Assembly: GCA_964385195.1 (NCBI GenBank)
Contig: CAYLOC010000051.1
Coordinates: 1-17,645 of the forward strand
Length of the DNA stretch: 17,645 nt
Reading direction: 5' to 3'
Source of the DNA: CAYLOC01 sp964385195
GTDB lineage: Bacteria; Actinomycetota; Actinomycetes; Propionibacteriales; Nocardioidaceae
Shown here piece by piece: positions 5,282 through 12,459 of the stretch. Position numbers and translations under genes: made by a program. The first letter of the stretch is position 1, and each line of letters starts with the position of its first letter. The notes below the pieces were generated by a model. That model was given only the letters and a program-made list of their open reading frames with translations. It did not search any database and had not been told where the DNA came from.

Positions 5282-5648
5282 CCTCGTCGGTCGGTTGTGG
5301 CACCGCTGAGCGCGCCCGCAGTTCCGGGTGCTCGGACCGCACGCGCTTGGTCGCGTTGTGCTCGCCCACGAAACTCAGGAACGGCACCGTGCCGAGCACC
5401 AAGGTGATGACCGCGAACACCAGCGGGAAGCGAGCCTTGTAGGCGAGGTTTGCCGCGACCACGAGGAAAATCATGTACAGGAATCCGTGCATGGTTCCCA
5501 CGATCATCGTGATGTTCGCACCGAGTTCTTGCACCGAAGAACCGTCGGCGGTGAGGTACTTCAGTGGCACCCCGACACAGATGAGGACGATGAGGAACAC
5601 ACCGATAATCGTGGCCATGATCCGGTAGGCCAGCAACGAACCCTTCAC
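5268..5648 (-). CDS. DUF3817 family integral membrane protein
   Basis: The 126-residue protein has three or four hydrophobic helices: residues 8-30 (YRIMATIIGVFLIVLICVG), about 46-67 containing GTMHGFLYMIFLV, and about 73-94. The MHGFLY segment and the overall plan match DUF3817, a small membrane domain common in actinobacteria and sometimes linked to membrane transporters; its activity is unknown. The cytoplasmic tail is charged (HNATKRVRSEHPELRARS). Start GTG at 5648, with a weak AAAGGT close upstream; the ATG ten codons in is an alternative but would trim the first helix. The gene converges on the amphipathic-repeat gene with a 14-bp overlap of the 3' ends, so no separate terminator exists between them. 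Confidence 0.85.
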   Translation of the reverse strand: MKGSLLAYRIMATIIGVFLIVLICVGVPLKYLTADGSSVQELGANITMIVGTMHGFLYMIFLVVAANLAYKARFPLVFAVITLVLGTVPFLSFVGEHNATKRVRSEHPELRARSAVPQPTDEVSSS

Positions 5649-5689
5649 ACCTTTAGACGGTACCTCGTCGCTGGTAGGGCACCGGCGAC

Positions 5690-5719
5690 CCCGTCGTCGG
5701 CCAGCCCGTCGTCGGCCAG
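5690..5719. repeat. Perfect 15-bp tandem duplication between SURF1 and DUF3817
   Basis: CCCGTCGTCGGCCAG occurs twice in a row (5690-5704, 5705-5719), followed by looser GTCGGCCAG-like copies to about 5750. It lies in the 121-bp gap upstream of DUF3817 on the minus strand. No function is evident. Confidence 0.85.
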
Positions 5720-5769
5720 TGTCGGCAAGGATAGGCCAGGGTCGGCCGGTGTGTCCGGTTGCTCGCGGG

Positions 5770-6459
5770 TCAGGTACGACGACGCCTGTCCTCGGCGTGC
5801 ACGATCTTCCACCACATGAAGGCGACGAAGGCGGCGAAGACCCACCACTGCACGGCGTACAAGAAGTTGCGGACTCCGGCCCACCGCGACGGCTCCGGCA
5901 GCGGCGGGGACACCGCTGTCAGGCCGGGGGTCGTCACCTGTCCCGGCTGCACGATCACGTAGCCGGAGTACAGGTCCTGCGGCACCCACCGCACCAGCCG
6001 GGGGATCTCGATGCCGGTGGTGGTCCGGTCCTGGCCGGGGGGTCCACCATGCGACTGCGACGGCTCCAGGTACCCCTGCACCGTCACGACGCCGGAGGGT
6101 GTGGCGTGTACCCGGTGATCGGCCGAGCCGCGGACGACGAGGACGGCGGAGCCGCTGCTGGTGACCAGCGGCGTCACGGTGGTGTAGCGTCCCTCGGCAC
6201 CGGACAGGCCACGCACCCAGAACTGCCGGCCGGGTGTGTAGGTGCCGGTGACCGTCACCGGACGGCCGACGCCGTTACTAGGGAACGCGGCGTCCGGACC
6301 GAGCACGCTGTCCAGCGGTACCGGCGTACGATGCAGCGCCTCGACCGCGGCGCCGTGCTGGTGGTCGCGGTAGACGTCGAGCTGCCACACCCCCAACACC
6401 ACCATCGCGGCCATCAGGATCGCCGCGACGACCGCGAGTCCCGCGGCCCTCCACACCAT
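5770..6459 (-). CDS. SURF1 family cytochrome oxidase assembly protein
   Basis: The 229-residue protein has the SURF1 architecture: an N-terminal membrane helix (residues 3-24, ending GVWQLDVYRDHQ with the typical G-x-WQ signature), a central extracytoplasmic domain (VTVTGTYTPGRQFWVRG, SAVLVVRGS, VTVQGYLEPSQ), and a second helix preceded by NFLYAVQWWVFAAFVAFMWW. SURF1 helps insert haem a into subunit I of cytochrome aa3 oxidase. The ATG at 6459 directly precedes the first helix; there is no clear ribosome site. The gene starts 32 bases after the DeoR regulator, so the two may share a transcript, although no functional link to amino sugars is evident. Confidence 0.92.
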   Translation of the reverse strand: MVWRAAGLAVVAAILMAAMVVLGVWQLDVYRDHQHGAAVEALHRTPVPLDSVLGPDAAFPSNGVGRPVTVTGTYTPGRQFWVRGLSGAEGRYTTVTPLVTSSGSAVLVVRGSADHRVHATPSGVVTVQGYLEPSQSHGGPPGQDRTTTGIEIPRLVRWVPQDLYSGYVIVQPGQVTTPGLTAVSPPLPEPSRWAGVRNFLYAVQWWVFAAFVAFMWWKIVHAEDRRRRT

Positions 6460-6491
6460 GAGGCCAGTGTGCCAGTCAGGGGTGGCTGGCC

Positions 6492-7316
6492 TTACACCGT
6501 CTGTACGTCGACGCCGGCCGTGCGGAGCGCGGTGAGCGGTTCGGGATGGGCGTCGGTATCGGTGATCAGGGCGTCCACCTCGGTGACCGGGCAGATACGT
6601 GCCAGCGCCGAGCGGCCGAGCTTCGCCGCCGTCGTCACCACCACCACGCGGTCGGCGTGGGCGACCATGGCGGCGTTGGTGCCGCTCTCGCCCAGGTGGG
6701 GGCAGGTGGCCCCGTCGCGCGCGCTGAAGCCGGAGACCCCGAGGAACAGCACGTCCATGTGCAGGTCGGCGAGCAGCCGGTCCGCGAACGGCCCGTACAG
6801 CTCGTAGGACTCCCGAACCGCCGAACCGCCGATGCAGATCGTGCGCAGGTGCGGACGCAGCACCAACTCCGAGGCGATGTTGAGCGCGTTGGTGACCACG
6901 GTGACCGCACCGTCGCGTCCGGTCGCCAGGTCCTCCGACGCCGCCATCTGGCGGGCCGTCGCCGTGGTGGTCGTCCCGCCGTTGAACCCCACGACCATCC
7001 CCGGGGTGACCAGCCGGGCAGCCGCCGCGGCGATCCGCGCCTTGGGGTGGTCGTCGCGCTCGCGGCGGTAGCGTGCGGGAAGGTCGTAGGCGACGGCTGC
7101 GGCCACCACCCCGCCGTGGGTGCGGGTGACGAGTTGCTGCTGCTCCAACCGCGCGAAGTCCCGGCGGATGGTCGCAGCGGAGACCCCGAACCGGGCCGCG
7201 GTCGTGGTCACGCTCAGGCTGCCCTGGTCGGCGAGCAGGTCCAGCAGGGCCCGCCACCGCCGGGACCGGCCCTGTGGCGCCGGTGGGTCCCCCGGCTCGT
7301 CGTTGTTCGCAGACAT
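6492..7316 (-). CDS. DeoR/GlpR-type transcriptional regulator of the amino-sugar genes
   Basis: The 274-residue protein has the DeoR plan: an N-terminal winged helix-turn-helix (SVTTTAARFGVSAATIRRDFARL, residues 35-57, followed by RTHGG at 65-69) and a C-terminal sugar-phosphate-sensing domain related to ribose-5-phosphate isomerase, with FNGGTTTTATA (111-121), VTNALNIA (141-148) and SYELYGPFADR. DeoR proteins usually repress an adjacent sugar operon until a phosphorylated intermediate binds. It is divergent from the SIS-ROK-nagA genes across 97 bp, so it probably controls them, with a GlcNAc- or GlcN-6-phosphate-type inducer (inferred). The ATG at 7316 is preferred over the adjacent GTG at 7319; AGGGGA lies upstream. 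Confidence 0.9.
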   Translation of the reverse strand: MSANNDEPGDPPAPQGRSRRWRALLDLLADQGSLSVTTTAARFGVSAATIRRDFARLEQQQLVTRTHGGVVAAAVAYDLPARYRRERDDHPKARIAAAAARLVTPGMVVGFNGGTTTTATARQMAASEDLATGRDGAVTVVTNALNIASELVLRPHLRTICIGGSAVRESYELYGPFADRLLADLHMDVLFLGVSGFSARDGATCPHLGESGTNAAMVAHADRVVVVTTAAKLGRSALARICPVTEVDALITDTDAHPEPLTALRTAGVDVQTV

Positions 7317-7348
7317 CACGCCAGTCCCCTGCGTCGCAGCGCGCGAGT

Positions 7349-7376
7349 GTGCGATTCTGCACGTTCAGCGCGGAAC
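7349..7376. promoter_or_regulatory. Two abutting 14-bp dyads, candidate DeoR operator
   Basis: GTGC-gattct-GCAC (7349-7362) is followed without a gap by GTTC-agcgcg-GAAC (7363-7376). Both have 4-bp arms and 6-bp spacers. They end one base before the TTGACA -35 box of the SIS gene and lie in the divergent region with the DeoR gene, a natural place for an operator serving both. Confidence 0.45.
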
Positions 7377-7377
7377 A

Positions 7378-7407
7378 TTGACATAAACACGCATCTTAGA
7401 CCATGCT
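7378..7407 (+). promoter_or_regulatory. Promoter of the SIS-ROK-nagA operon, probably leaderless
   Basis: TTGACA (7378-7383) is a perfect -35 hexamer. A -10 candidate CATGCT (7402-7407) lies at 18-bp spacing and six bases before the GTG at 7414, so the mRNA could start at the start codon. Only a weak CAGGG precedes the GTG. Confidence 0.5.
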
Positions 7408-7413
7408 CAGGGC

Positions 7414-8334
7414 GTGAGCCCACCTGTTGCCACTCATCTTGACACCGAGGTGCACAGTCAGCCCGACTGCTGGGAGCGCGCCGTCAGCCTGGCACCGTCG
7501 TACGCCGACCGGCTTCCTGCCGCCGGGGAGCGCGTCGCCGTGCTCGGGTGCGGCACCTCACTGTACGTCGCTGCGGCGTACGCCCGCGCCCGCGAGACCA
7601 GTGGTCTCGGCCCCACCGACGCCTGGCCGGCCAGCCTTGCCCGGCTCGACCGGGGTTATGACCGGGTCGTTACCCTCACTCGTTCCGGGACCACGACCGA
7701 GGTCCTCGACGCACTCCGCAGCCTGGGCGACCACCGCTCCGGCAGCCCTGCGCGTCCGCGCGTCACCGTGGTCACCGCTACCGCCGACTCACCCGTGCTG
7801 GAGTTCGGGGACGCGATCCTGCTGGAGGAGTTCGATGAGCGGTCGGTGGTGCAGACCCGGTTCGCCACCTCCGTCCTCACGATGCTCCGGGCCGGCCTCG
7901 GCACCGAACTGCGTCCGGTCATCGACCAGGCGCGCACGATCCTCGACGCCTCCGACGACGGCCTGGCTGTGCTCCGGAACGCCGAGCAGATCACGTTCGT
8001 CGGGGTGGGCATCGGCGCGGACCTGGCCGACGAGGCCGCGCTGAAGCTGCGGGAGTCGACCCGGTCCTGGACCGAGTCCTACCCCGCCACCGAGTACCGG
8101 CACGGGCCGATCAGCATCGCCGAACCGGGGAGAGCGGTGTGGAGTCTCGGACCGCTCGTCCCCGGATTCGCCGCCGATGTCGCCGCCACCGGCGCGCATC
8201 TGGAGACCCACGACACCGACCCGCAGGCGGAACTGGTGCGGGTGCACCGGGTCGCCCTGCTGCGGGCCGCGGACCGGGGAATCGACCCCGACCACCCGCG
8301 GAACCTCCAGCGGTCGGTCATCCTGGGAACGTGA
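7414..8334 (+). CDS. SIS-domain sugar-phosphate isomerase/deaminase (NagB-II/AgaS type)
   Basis: The 306-residue protein has two sugar-isomerase (SIS) domains resembling the isomerase half of GlmS without its glutaminase domain. Domain 1 has LGCGTSLYVAA (44-54) and the phosphate-binding SGTTTEVLDAL (91-101); domain 2 has FVGVGIGADLADEAALKLRE (195-214) and ATEYRHGPISI (225-235), corresponding to the catalytic Glu and His segments of GlmS-like isomerases. Stand-alone double-SIS proteins beside nagA usually deaminate glucosamine-6-phosphate to fructose-6-phosphate (NagB-II) or act on galactosamine-6-phosphate (AgaS); the substrate is not decidable here. Start GTG at 7414. The stop overlaps the ROK kinase start (GTGA, 8331-8334), implying translational coupling. 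Confidence 0.82.
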   Translation: MSPPVATHLDTEVHSQPDCWERAVSLAPSYADRLPAAGERVAVLGCGTSLYVAAAYARARETSGLGPTDAWPASLARLDRGYDRVVTLTRSGTTTEVLDALRSLGDHRSGSPARPRVTVVTATADSPVLEFGDAILLEEFDERSVVQTRFATSVLTMLRAGLGTELRPVIDQARTILDASDDGLAVLRNAEQITFVGVGIGADLADEAALKLRESTRSWTESYPATEYRHGPISIAEPGRAVWSLGPLVPGFAADVAATGAHLETHDTDPQAELVRVHRVALLRAADRGIDPDHPRNLQRSVILGT

Positions 8335-9248
8335 CCCGCTCCGACGATGCCGTCCTCGCCGTCGACGTCGGCGGCACCTCGATCAAGGCCGAGGTCGTCG
8401 ACGGTTCCGGCGACGTCCTGCTCACTGGAGAGGTGGCCACGCCGTACGGCGACGCCGCCCGGAACGCGATCGCCGACCTCGGGCGCGACCTCATCGGAAG
8501 GGCGGCCACGGCCGGGTCCGGTATCGCCAGCGCGGGCGTGATCCTGCCCGGAATCGTGGACCGGAGTCGCGGCGTCGGGGTGATGAGCGCCAATGTGGGC
8601 TGGCGGAACCTGTCGTTCCGTGCAGAACTCGCGGCCGCCTGGTCGGTCCCCGTTGCGGTCGACCATGACGTGACCGCCGCGGGGCTGGCCGAGTGGCAGG
8701 CAGGCGCGGGCCGCGGGGTCGACGATCTCGCGTTCGTCTCGGTCGGCACCGGGATCGCCGCTGCACTGGTGTCGGGAGGCCGGCTGCTGCGCGGCGGAGC
8801 CGGCCAGGCGGGAGAGATCGGGCACCTGCCCGTGGATCCGAACGGCCGGCGCTGCGGCTGCGGCGGTCGCGGCTGCCTGGAGACGATCGCGTCGGCGGCA
8901 TCGGTGGTCCGCAGGTACGGCGAGTTGTCCGGAACCCACGTCTCCTCCGCCGCCGACGTGGTCGCGCGGTTGGACCACGATGATGCGGCCCGGCAGACCT
9001 GGGACGAGGCAGTGGCGGCGCTGGCGACCGGCCTGTCCGCGGTCGTCCACCTGCTGTTGCCGGTGCGCGTCATTCTCGGTGGTGGCATGTCCCGTGCGGG
9101 CGAGGCGCTGACCCGGCCGGTGGCCGACGCGCTGTCCCGGCGGGTGTGCGCGGTCCCGGTTCCCGACGTCGTGTCGGCGGCCCTCGGCCCGCGTGCCGGA
9201 GTGGTCGGTGCAGCACTGCTGGCGGCAGAATCCTCGGTGACGACGGAG
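8331..9248 (+). CDS. ROK family sugar kinase, probably N-acetylglucosamine kinase (3' end in gap)
   Basis: About 306 codons are visible. The ATP phosphate loop DVGGTSIK is at residues 12-19, the catalytic Asp in VDHDVTAAGLAEW (Asp113), FVSVGTGIAAALV (135-147) is the second nucleotide motif, and the ROK zinc site is His165 (GEIGHLPV) plus CGCGGRGCLE (Cys175, 177, 182). GILPG-like VILPGIVD is present. ROK kinases phosphorylate hexoses such as glucose, GlcNAc or ManNAc; with NagA and a deaminase as neighbours GlcNAc kinase is the best guess. The GTG start overlaps the upstream stop as GTGA. The protein has near family length at the N gap (last residues AESSVTTE), so the stop is probably just inside the gap. 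Confidence 0.85.
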
Positions 9249-9348
9249 NNNNNNNNNNNNNNNNNNNNNNNNNNNNNNNNNNNNNNNNNNNNNNNNNNNN
9301 NNNNNNNNNNNNNNNNNNNNNNNNNNNNNNNNNNNNNNNNNNNNNNNN
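9249..9348. other. Assembly gap of 100 N at the ROK-nagA junction
   Basis: Exactly 100 N, presumably a placeholder. It hides the ROK stop codon and possibly the true nagA start and its ribosome site. Unlike the first gap, the flanks show no repeat, so the cause is not visible. Confidence 0.95.
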
Positions 9349-9351
9349 TCG

Positions 9352-10509
9352 GTGGTGGTGCGCGGGCGGGTGGTCACACCGGAGGCGGTTCTCGATGACG
9401 CCGTCGTGGTCACCCGGGACGGGGTGATCACCGAGGTGTGCCCCACCGCAGAGTGGGCGGGCCGCGCGTCTGCAGAACGGGTCCCGGTGCCGGAGCCGGA
9501 CGGGATCGTGCTGCCCGGACTCGTCGACATCCACGCCCACGGCGGGGGAGGTCACTCGCTTGCCAGCACCGACGCTGCGGAGGTTCGTGCCGCCGCGGGT
9601 CACCACCACCAGTCCGGCACCGCCAGCGTGGTCGCCAGCCTCGTCACGGCGTCCCCGGAGGAGATGCTTGCCCAGGCTGCGGCCCTCGCCCCCCTCGTCG
9701 CCTGCGGTGCGGTCGCCGGCATCCATGCCGAGGGGCCGTTCCTCTCCCGGGACCGGTGCGGCGCCCAGGACCCCCGGTTCCTCCAGGCTCCTGATGCCGG
9801 GTTCGTGCAGGAGATGGTCCGGGCCGCAGAGGGGACGCTTCGGATGATGACCGTCGCCCCCGAGCTTCCCGGTGCCGCGGCAGCCATCGACGTACTGCGC
9901 GAGTCCGGAGTGCGGATCGCGTTGGGCCACACCGATGCGTCGTACGACGTCTTCCGGCAGCACGCACGGGACCTCGACGGCACCGCGCTGGTGACCCATC
10001 TGGCCAACGGCATGCCGCCGATGCACCACCGCGACCCGGGGCCGGTCGCCGCCGCCCTGCTCGAGGCGGCTGCGGACCGGGCCAGTGTCGAGCTCATCGC
10101 CGACGGGGTGCACCTCGATGACGGGTTCGTGCAGATGGTGTTCGGCGTCGCCGCTGCGGGCAGGGTCGTGCTCGTCACCGACGCGATGGCCGCGGCGGGG
10201 ATGGCCGACGGCAACTACCGGCTCGGGTCGCTGGCGGTGCAGGTCACCGACGGGGTGGCGCGCCTGTCCGAGGGTGCCGCAGCCGGGTCGATCGCCGGTG
10301 GCACCGCGAGCCTACTGCACGTGGTACGCCGCGTGGTGCACTCGGGTGCGGCCGGCCTCCGGGACGCCGTGAACGCGGCAAGCCGGACCCCGGCCCGCCT
10401 CCTGGGCATCGACGACCGCGTGGGCGCGGTGACCCCCGGCCGGACCGCCGATCTGCTGGTCGTCGACGACGACCTGGAGTTGGTGTCCGTCCTGCGCGCC
10501 GGACGCTAG
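9352..10509 (+). CDS. nagA: N-acetylglucosamine-6-phosphate deacetylase
   Basis: The visible 385 residues form an amidohydrolase-fold NagA: LPGLVDIHAHGGGG (metal-site His61/His63), GIHAEGPFLS (Glu127, metal ligand), LGHTDASYDVF (His193), VTHLANGMPPMHHRDPG (His216, 221-230), DGVHL (His254), VLVTDAMAAAG with the catalytic Asp277, and NAASRTPARLLGI near the C-terminus. It removes acetate from GlcNAc-6-phosphate to give GlcN-6-phosphate, the step between the ROK kinase and the SIS deaminase encoded upstream. Numbering uses the GTG at 9352; the frame is open back to the gap (Ser codon at 9349), so the real start may be a few codons earlier. Its TAG stop lies inside the CTAG shared with the pknB stop. 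Confidence 0.93.
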   Translation: MVVRGRVVTPEAVLDDAVVVTRDGVITEVCPTAEWAGRASAERVPVPEPDGIVLPGLVDIHAHGGGGHSLASTDAAEVRAAAGHHHQSGTASVVASLVTASPEEMLAQAAALAPLVACGAVAGIHAEGPFLSRDRCGAQDPRFLQAPDAGFVQEMVRAAEGTLRMMTVAPELPGAAAAIDVLRESGVRIALGHTDASYDVFRQHARDLDGTALVTHLANGMPPMHHRDPGPVAAALLEAAADRASVELIADGVHLDDGFVQMVFGVAAAGRVVLVTDAMAAAGMADGNYRLGSLAVQVTDGVARLSEGAAAGSIAGGTASLLHVVRRVVHSGAAGLRDAVNAASRTPARLLGIDDRVGAVTPGRTADLLVVDDDLELVSVLRAGR

Positions 10510-12398
10510 TTTCCGTTCGTGGCTTTGGTGGCCGTCGCCTGCGTGGTGGCCTCGGTGGTCGAGGGTTCGGTTGTCGTGGGGGTGGTGGGGGCCGTGGTCG
10601 TCGGTGCCGTGGTGGTGGGCGCGGTCGTCGTCGGCGCGGTGGTGGTGGGTTCGGTGATCGTGGGTGTCGTCGGCGTCGGCTCCGGCCCGAGCGAGAGGTA
10701 GATCGTGACGTAGCTGCCGTAGGGCCGTTTGGTCCCGCTGACCGGGTCCTGGCGGATCACCGTGTTCTTCGGCGCATCGGACTCCTGCATGGAGGGGACG
10801 ACGTTGAAGCCTTGCTCCTTGAGGTGGTGGACAGCCGCCTTGCGCTTCTCGCCGACCACCGAAGGCACCTCGATGTACCCGGTGGAGTAGTACACGGTGA
10901 TATCGGTGCCGACCGGCAGCGTCTCACCGGCGGCCGGGTCGGTCCGGGTGACCTGGTCCTCCTCCTCGGTGCTCTTCTCGTCCTTCTTGGGGGTCACGTC
11001 GAACCCCAGCCCTTCCAGCTTCGCCGTCGCGGCCGCGAGGCTGAGCGTGGTCACGTCGGGAACGACGGCGGTCTTGGTGCCCGAGGACACCACCAGGTCA
11101 ACGGTGGAGTTCTCATCGACCATCCGGCCGGGCGGCGTACCCTGCCGCAGCACTGTGCCTTCCTTGACCGTCTTGCTGTTCTCGTGGTCGACGCTGCCGG
11201 CGGAGAGATGGTGCGCCTGCAACTCACTCTTCGCCTGCTCCAACGACACACCGACCACGCGCGGCACCTCGACCTGCGCGGGGGCGTCACTGGACAGCAG
11301 ACGCGGGCCGACGACGAGTGCGGCGATGATGACCGCCACTACCAACGCGATGATCGCCACCCACAACGCCGCCTTGCGCCCGGACCCCTCGTCGTCGGAC
11401 TCCTCGTCGGTGCGGACCGCCGGGGTCACCGTCGTCGGAGGAGCGGTCGACTCGGTGGGGAGGATGTTCTCGGTCTCGTCGGTCGGTGGGCCGCTCACGA
11501 CGGGTGCGTGCACGGTCTGGCCTTGCAGCGCGCGGGAGATGTCCGCGCGCATCTCCGCGGCGCTCTGGTAGCGCTCCTCGGTCGACTTCGCCAGCGCCTT
11601 CATCGTGATGGCGTCGATTTCGCCAGGGATCTCCGCGTCGTACGCCGAGGGTGGCGCGGGCTGCTCGCGCACATGCTGGTAGGCCACCGACAACGCCGAC
11701 TCCCCGACGAACGGGGGGCGCCCGGTCAGCAGCTCGTACAGCAGGCATCCGGTGGAGTACAGGTCGCTGCGAGCGTCGACCTGCTCGCCGCGAGCCTGCT
11801 CGGGTGACAGGTACTGGGCGGTGCCGACGACGGCGGCGGTCTGGGTCATGGTGGCGGAGGCGTCGGCCATCGCGCGGGCGATGCCGAAGTCCATCACCTT
11901 CACGTCCCCCGCGGGGGTGAGCATGACGTTGGCCGGTTTGATGTCGCGGTGGATGATGCCGGCCCGGTGGCTGTAGTCCAGCGCGGCGAGCACCGTCGCC
12001 ACGATCTCCAGGGCACGTTCGGGGAGGATCTTGCGTCCCTCGCGGCTGATGTCACGCAGCGTGCGGCCGTGGACGAGCTCCATCACGATGTAGGGCACCA
12101 TCAGCCCGGTCCCGCCCGGGTCCGGCTCCTCGCCGGTGTCGTAGACCGCCACGATCGCCGGGTGGTTCAGCGACGCCGCGGACTGCGCCTCGCGTCGGAA
12201 CCGTACCTGGAACGTCTGGTCGCCGGCGAGGTTGGCGCGGAGTCGTTTCACCGCGACCGTGCGGCCGAGCCGGAGGTCGGTGGCGCGGTACACCTCGGCC
12301 ATCCCGCCACGTCCCAGCAGCGACACCAGTTCATAGCGGCCGTCGCCGATCGTGGGCCGCTGGGGAGGTTGCCCGCCGCCGGTCGGCTCGGTGTTCAT
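10506..12398 (-). CDS. pknB: Stk1/PknB family Ser/Thr protein kinase with three PASTA domains
   Basis: 630 residues. Kinase domain at about 20-285: glycine loop LGRGGMAEVY (28-37), Lys51 in VAVKR, Glu70, catalytic HRDIKPAN (Asp152, Asn157), DFG at 170-172, activation loop TQTAAVVGTAQYLSPEQ with Thr185/Thr187 at the usual autophosphorylation sites. A juxtamembrane region, one membrane helix (AALWVAIIALVVAVIIAALVV) and three extracellular PASTA repeats follow (opening VEVPRVVG, AVVPDVTT, IEVPSVVG); mycobacterial PknB has four. The C-terminus is a Thr/Pro-rich tail of TTTAP repeats. PknB kinases sense peptidoglycan fragments or lipid II and control growth and division. Start ATG 12398 with GAAGGA upstream. 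Last gene of the fhaA-to-pknB operon, 48 bases after pbpA. Confidence 0.96.
   Translation of the reverse strand: MNTEPTGGGQPPQRPTIGDGRYELVSLLGRGGMAEVYRATDLRLGRTVAVKRLRANLAGDQTFQVRFRREAQSAASLNHPAIVAVYDTGEEPDPGGTGLMVPYIVMELVHGRTLRDISREGRKILPERALEIVATVLAALDYSHRAGIIHRDIKPANVMLTPAGDVKVMDFGIARAMADASATMTQTAAVVGTAQYLSPEQARGEQVDARSDLYSTGCLLYELLTGRPPFVGESALSVAYQHVREQPAPPSAYDAEIPGEIDAITMKALAKSTEERYQSAAEMRADISRALQGQTVHAPVVSGPPTDETENILPTESTAPPTTVTPAVRTDEESDDEGSGRKAALWVAIIALVVAVIIAALVVGPRLLSSDAPAQVEVPRVVGVSLEQAKSELQAHHLSAGSVDHENSKTVKEGTVLRQGTPPGRMVDENSTVDLVVSSGTKTAVVPDVTTLSLAAATAKLEGLGFDVTPKKDEKSTEEEDQVTRTDPAAGETLPVGTDITVYYSTGYIEVPSVVGEKRKAAVHHLKEQGFNVVPSMQESDAPKNTVIRQDPVSGTKRPYGSYVTIYLSLGPEPTPTTPTITEPTTTAPTTTAPTTTAPTTTAPTTPTTTEPSTTEATTQATATKATNGN
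10572..10675 (-). repeat. Low-complexity TTTAP-coding repeat in the PknB tail
   Basis: The coding DNA for the PknB C-terminal tail is built of imperfect 12-15 bp units encoding Thr-Thr-Thr-Ala-Pro and Thr-Thr-Glu-Pro variants. Synonymous codons are mixed, so it is older or more constrained than the QATQGS array. Confidence 0.7.
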
Positions 12399-12413
12399 GG
12401 TCTTGTCCTTCTC

Positions 12414-12459
12414 ATTGGTTGGATCATCGTTGGGTGATTGGTTCGGTCATCGTTGGATG
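12414..12459. repeat. 23-bp tandem duplication spanning the pbpA stop
   Basis: Units at 12414-12436 and 12437-12459 match at 20 of 23 bases and share ATTGGTT and TCATCGTTGG. The right unit contains the last codons and stop of pbpA (TGA at 12449-12447); the left unit fills most of the pbpA-pknB spacer and ends close to the pknB ribosome site. Confidence 0.8.

Noticed and set aside
5770..7362. A single 530-residue fusion protein covering SURF1 and the DeoR region
   Set aside because: The N-terminal 300 residues are an out-of-frame shadow of the DeoR gene rich in Arg/Gly/Pro; SURF1 starts at 6459.
8079..9530. Long minus-strand frames antisense to the SIS, ROK and nagA genes
   Set aside because: They follow from high GC content in the third codon position of the real genes, have no domains and run through the N gap.
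10519..10701. Valine/glycine-rich plus-strand frame
   Set aside because: It is the antisense of the Thr-rich PknB tail and is low in complexity.
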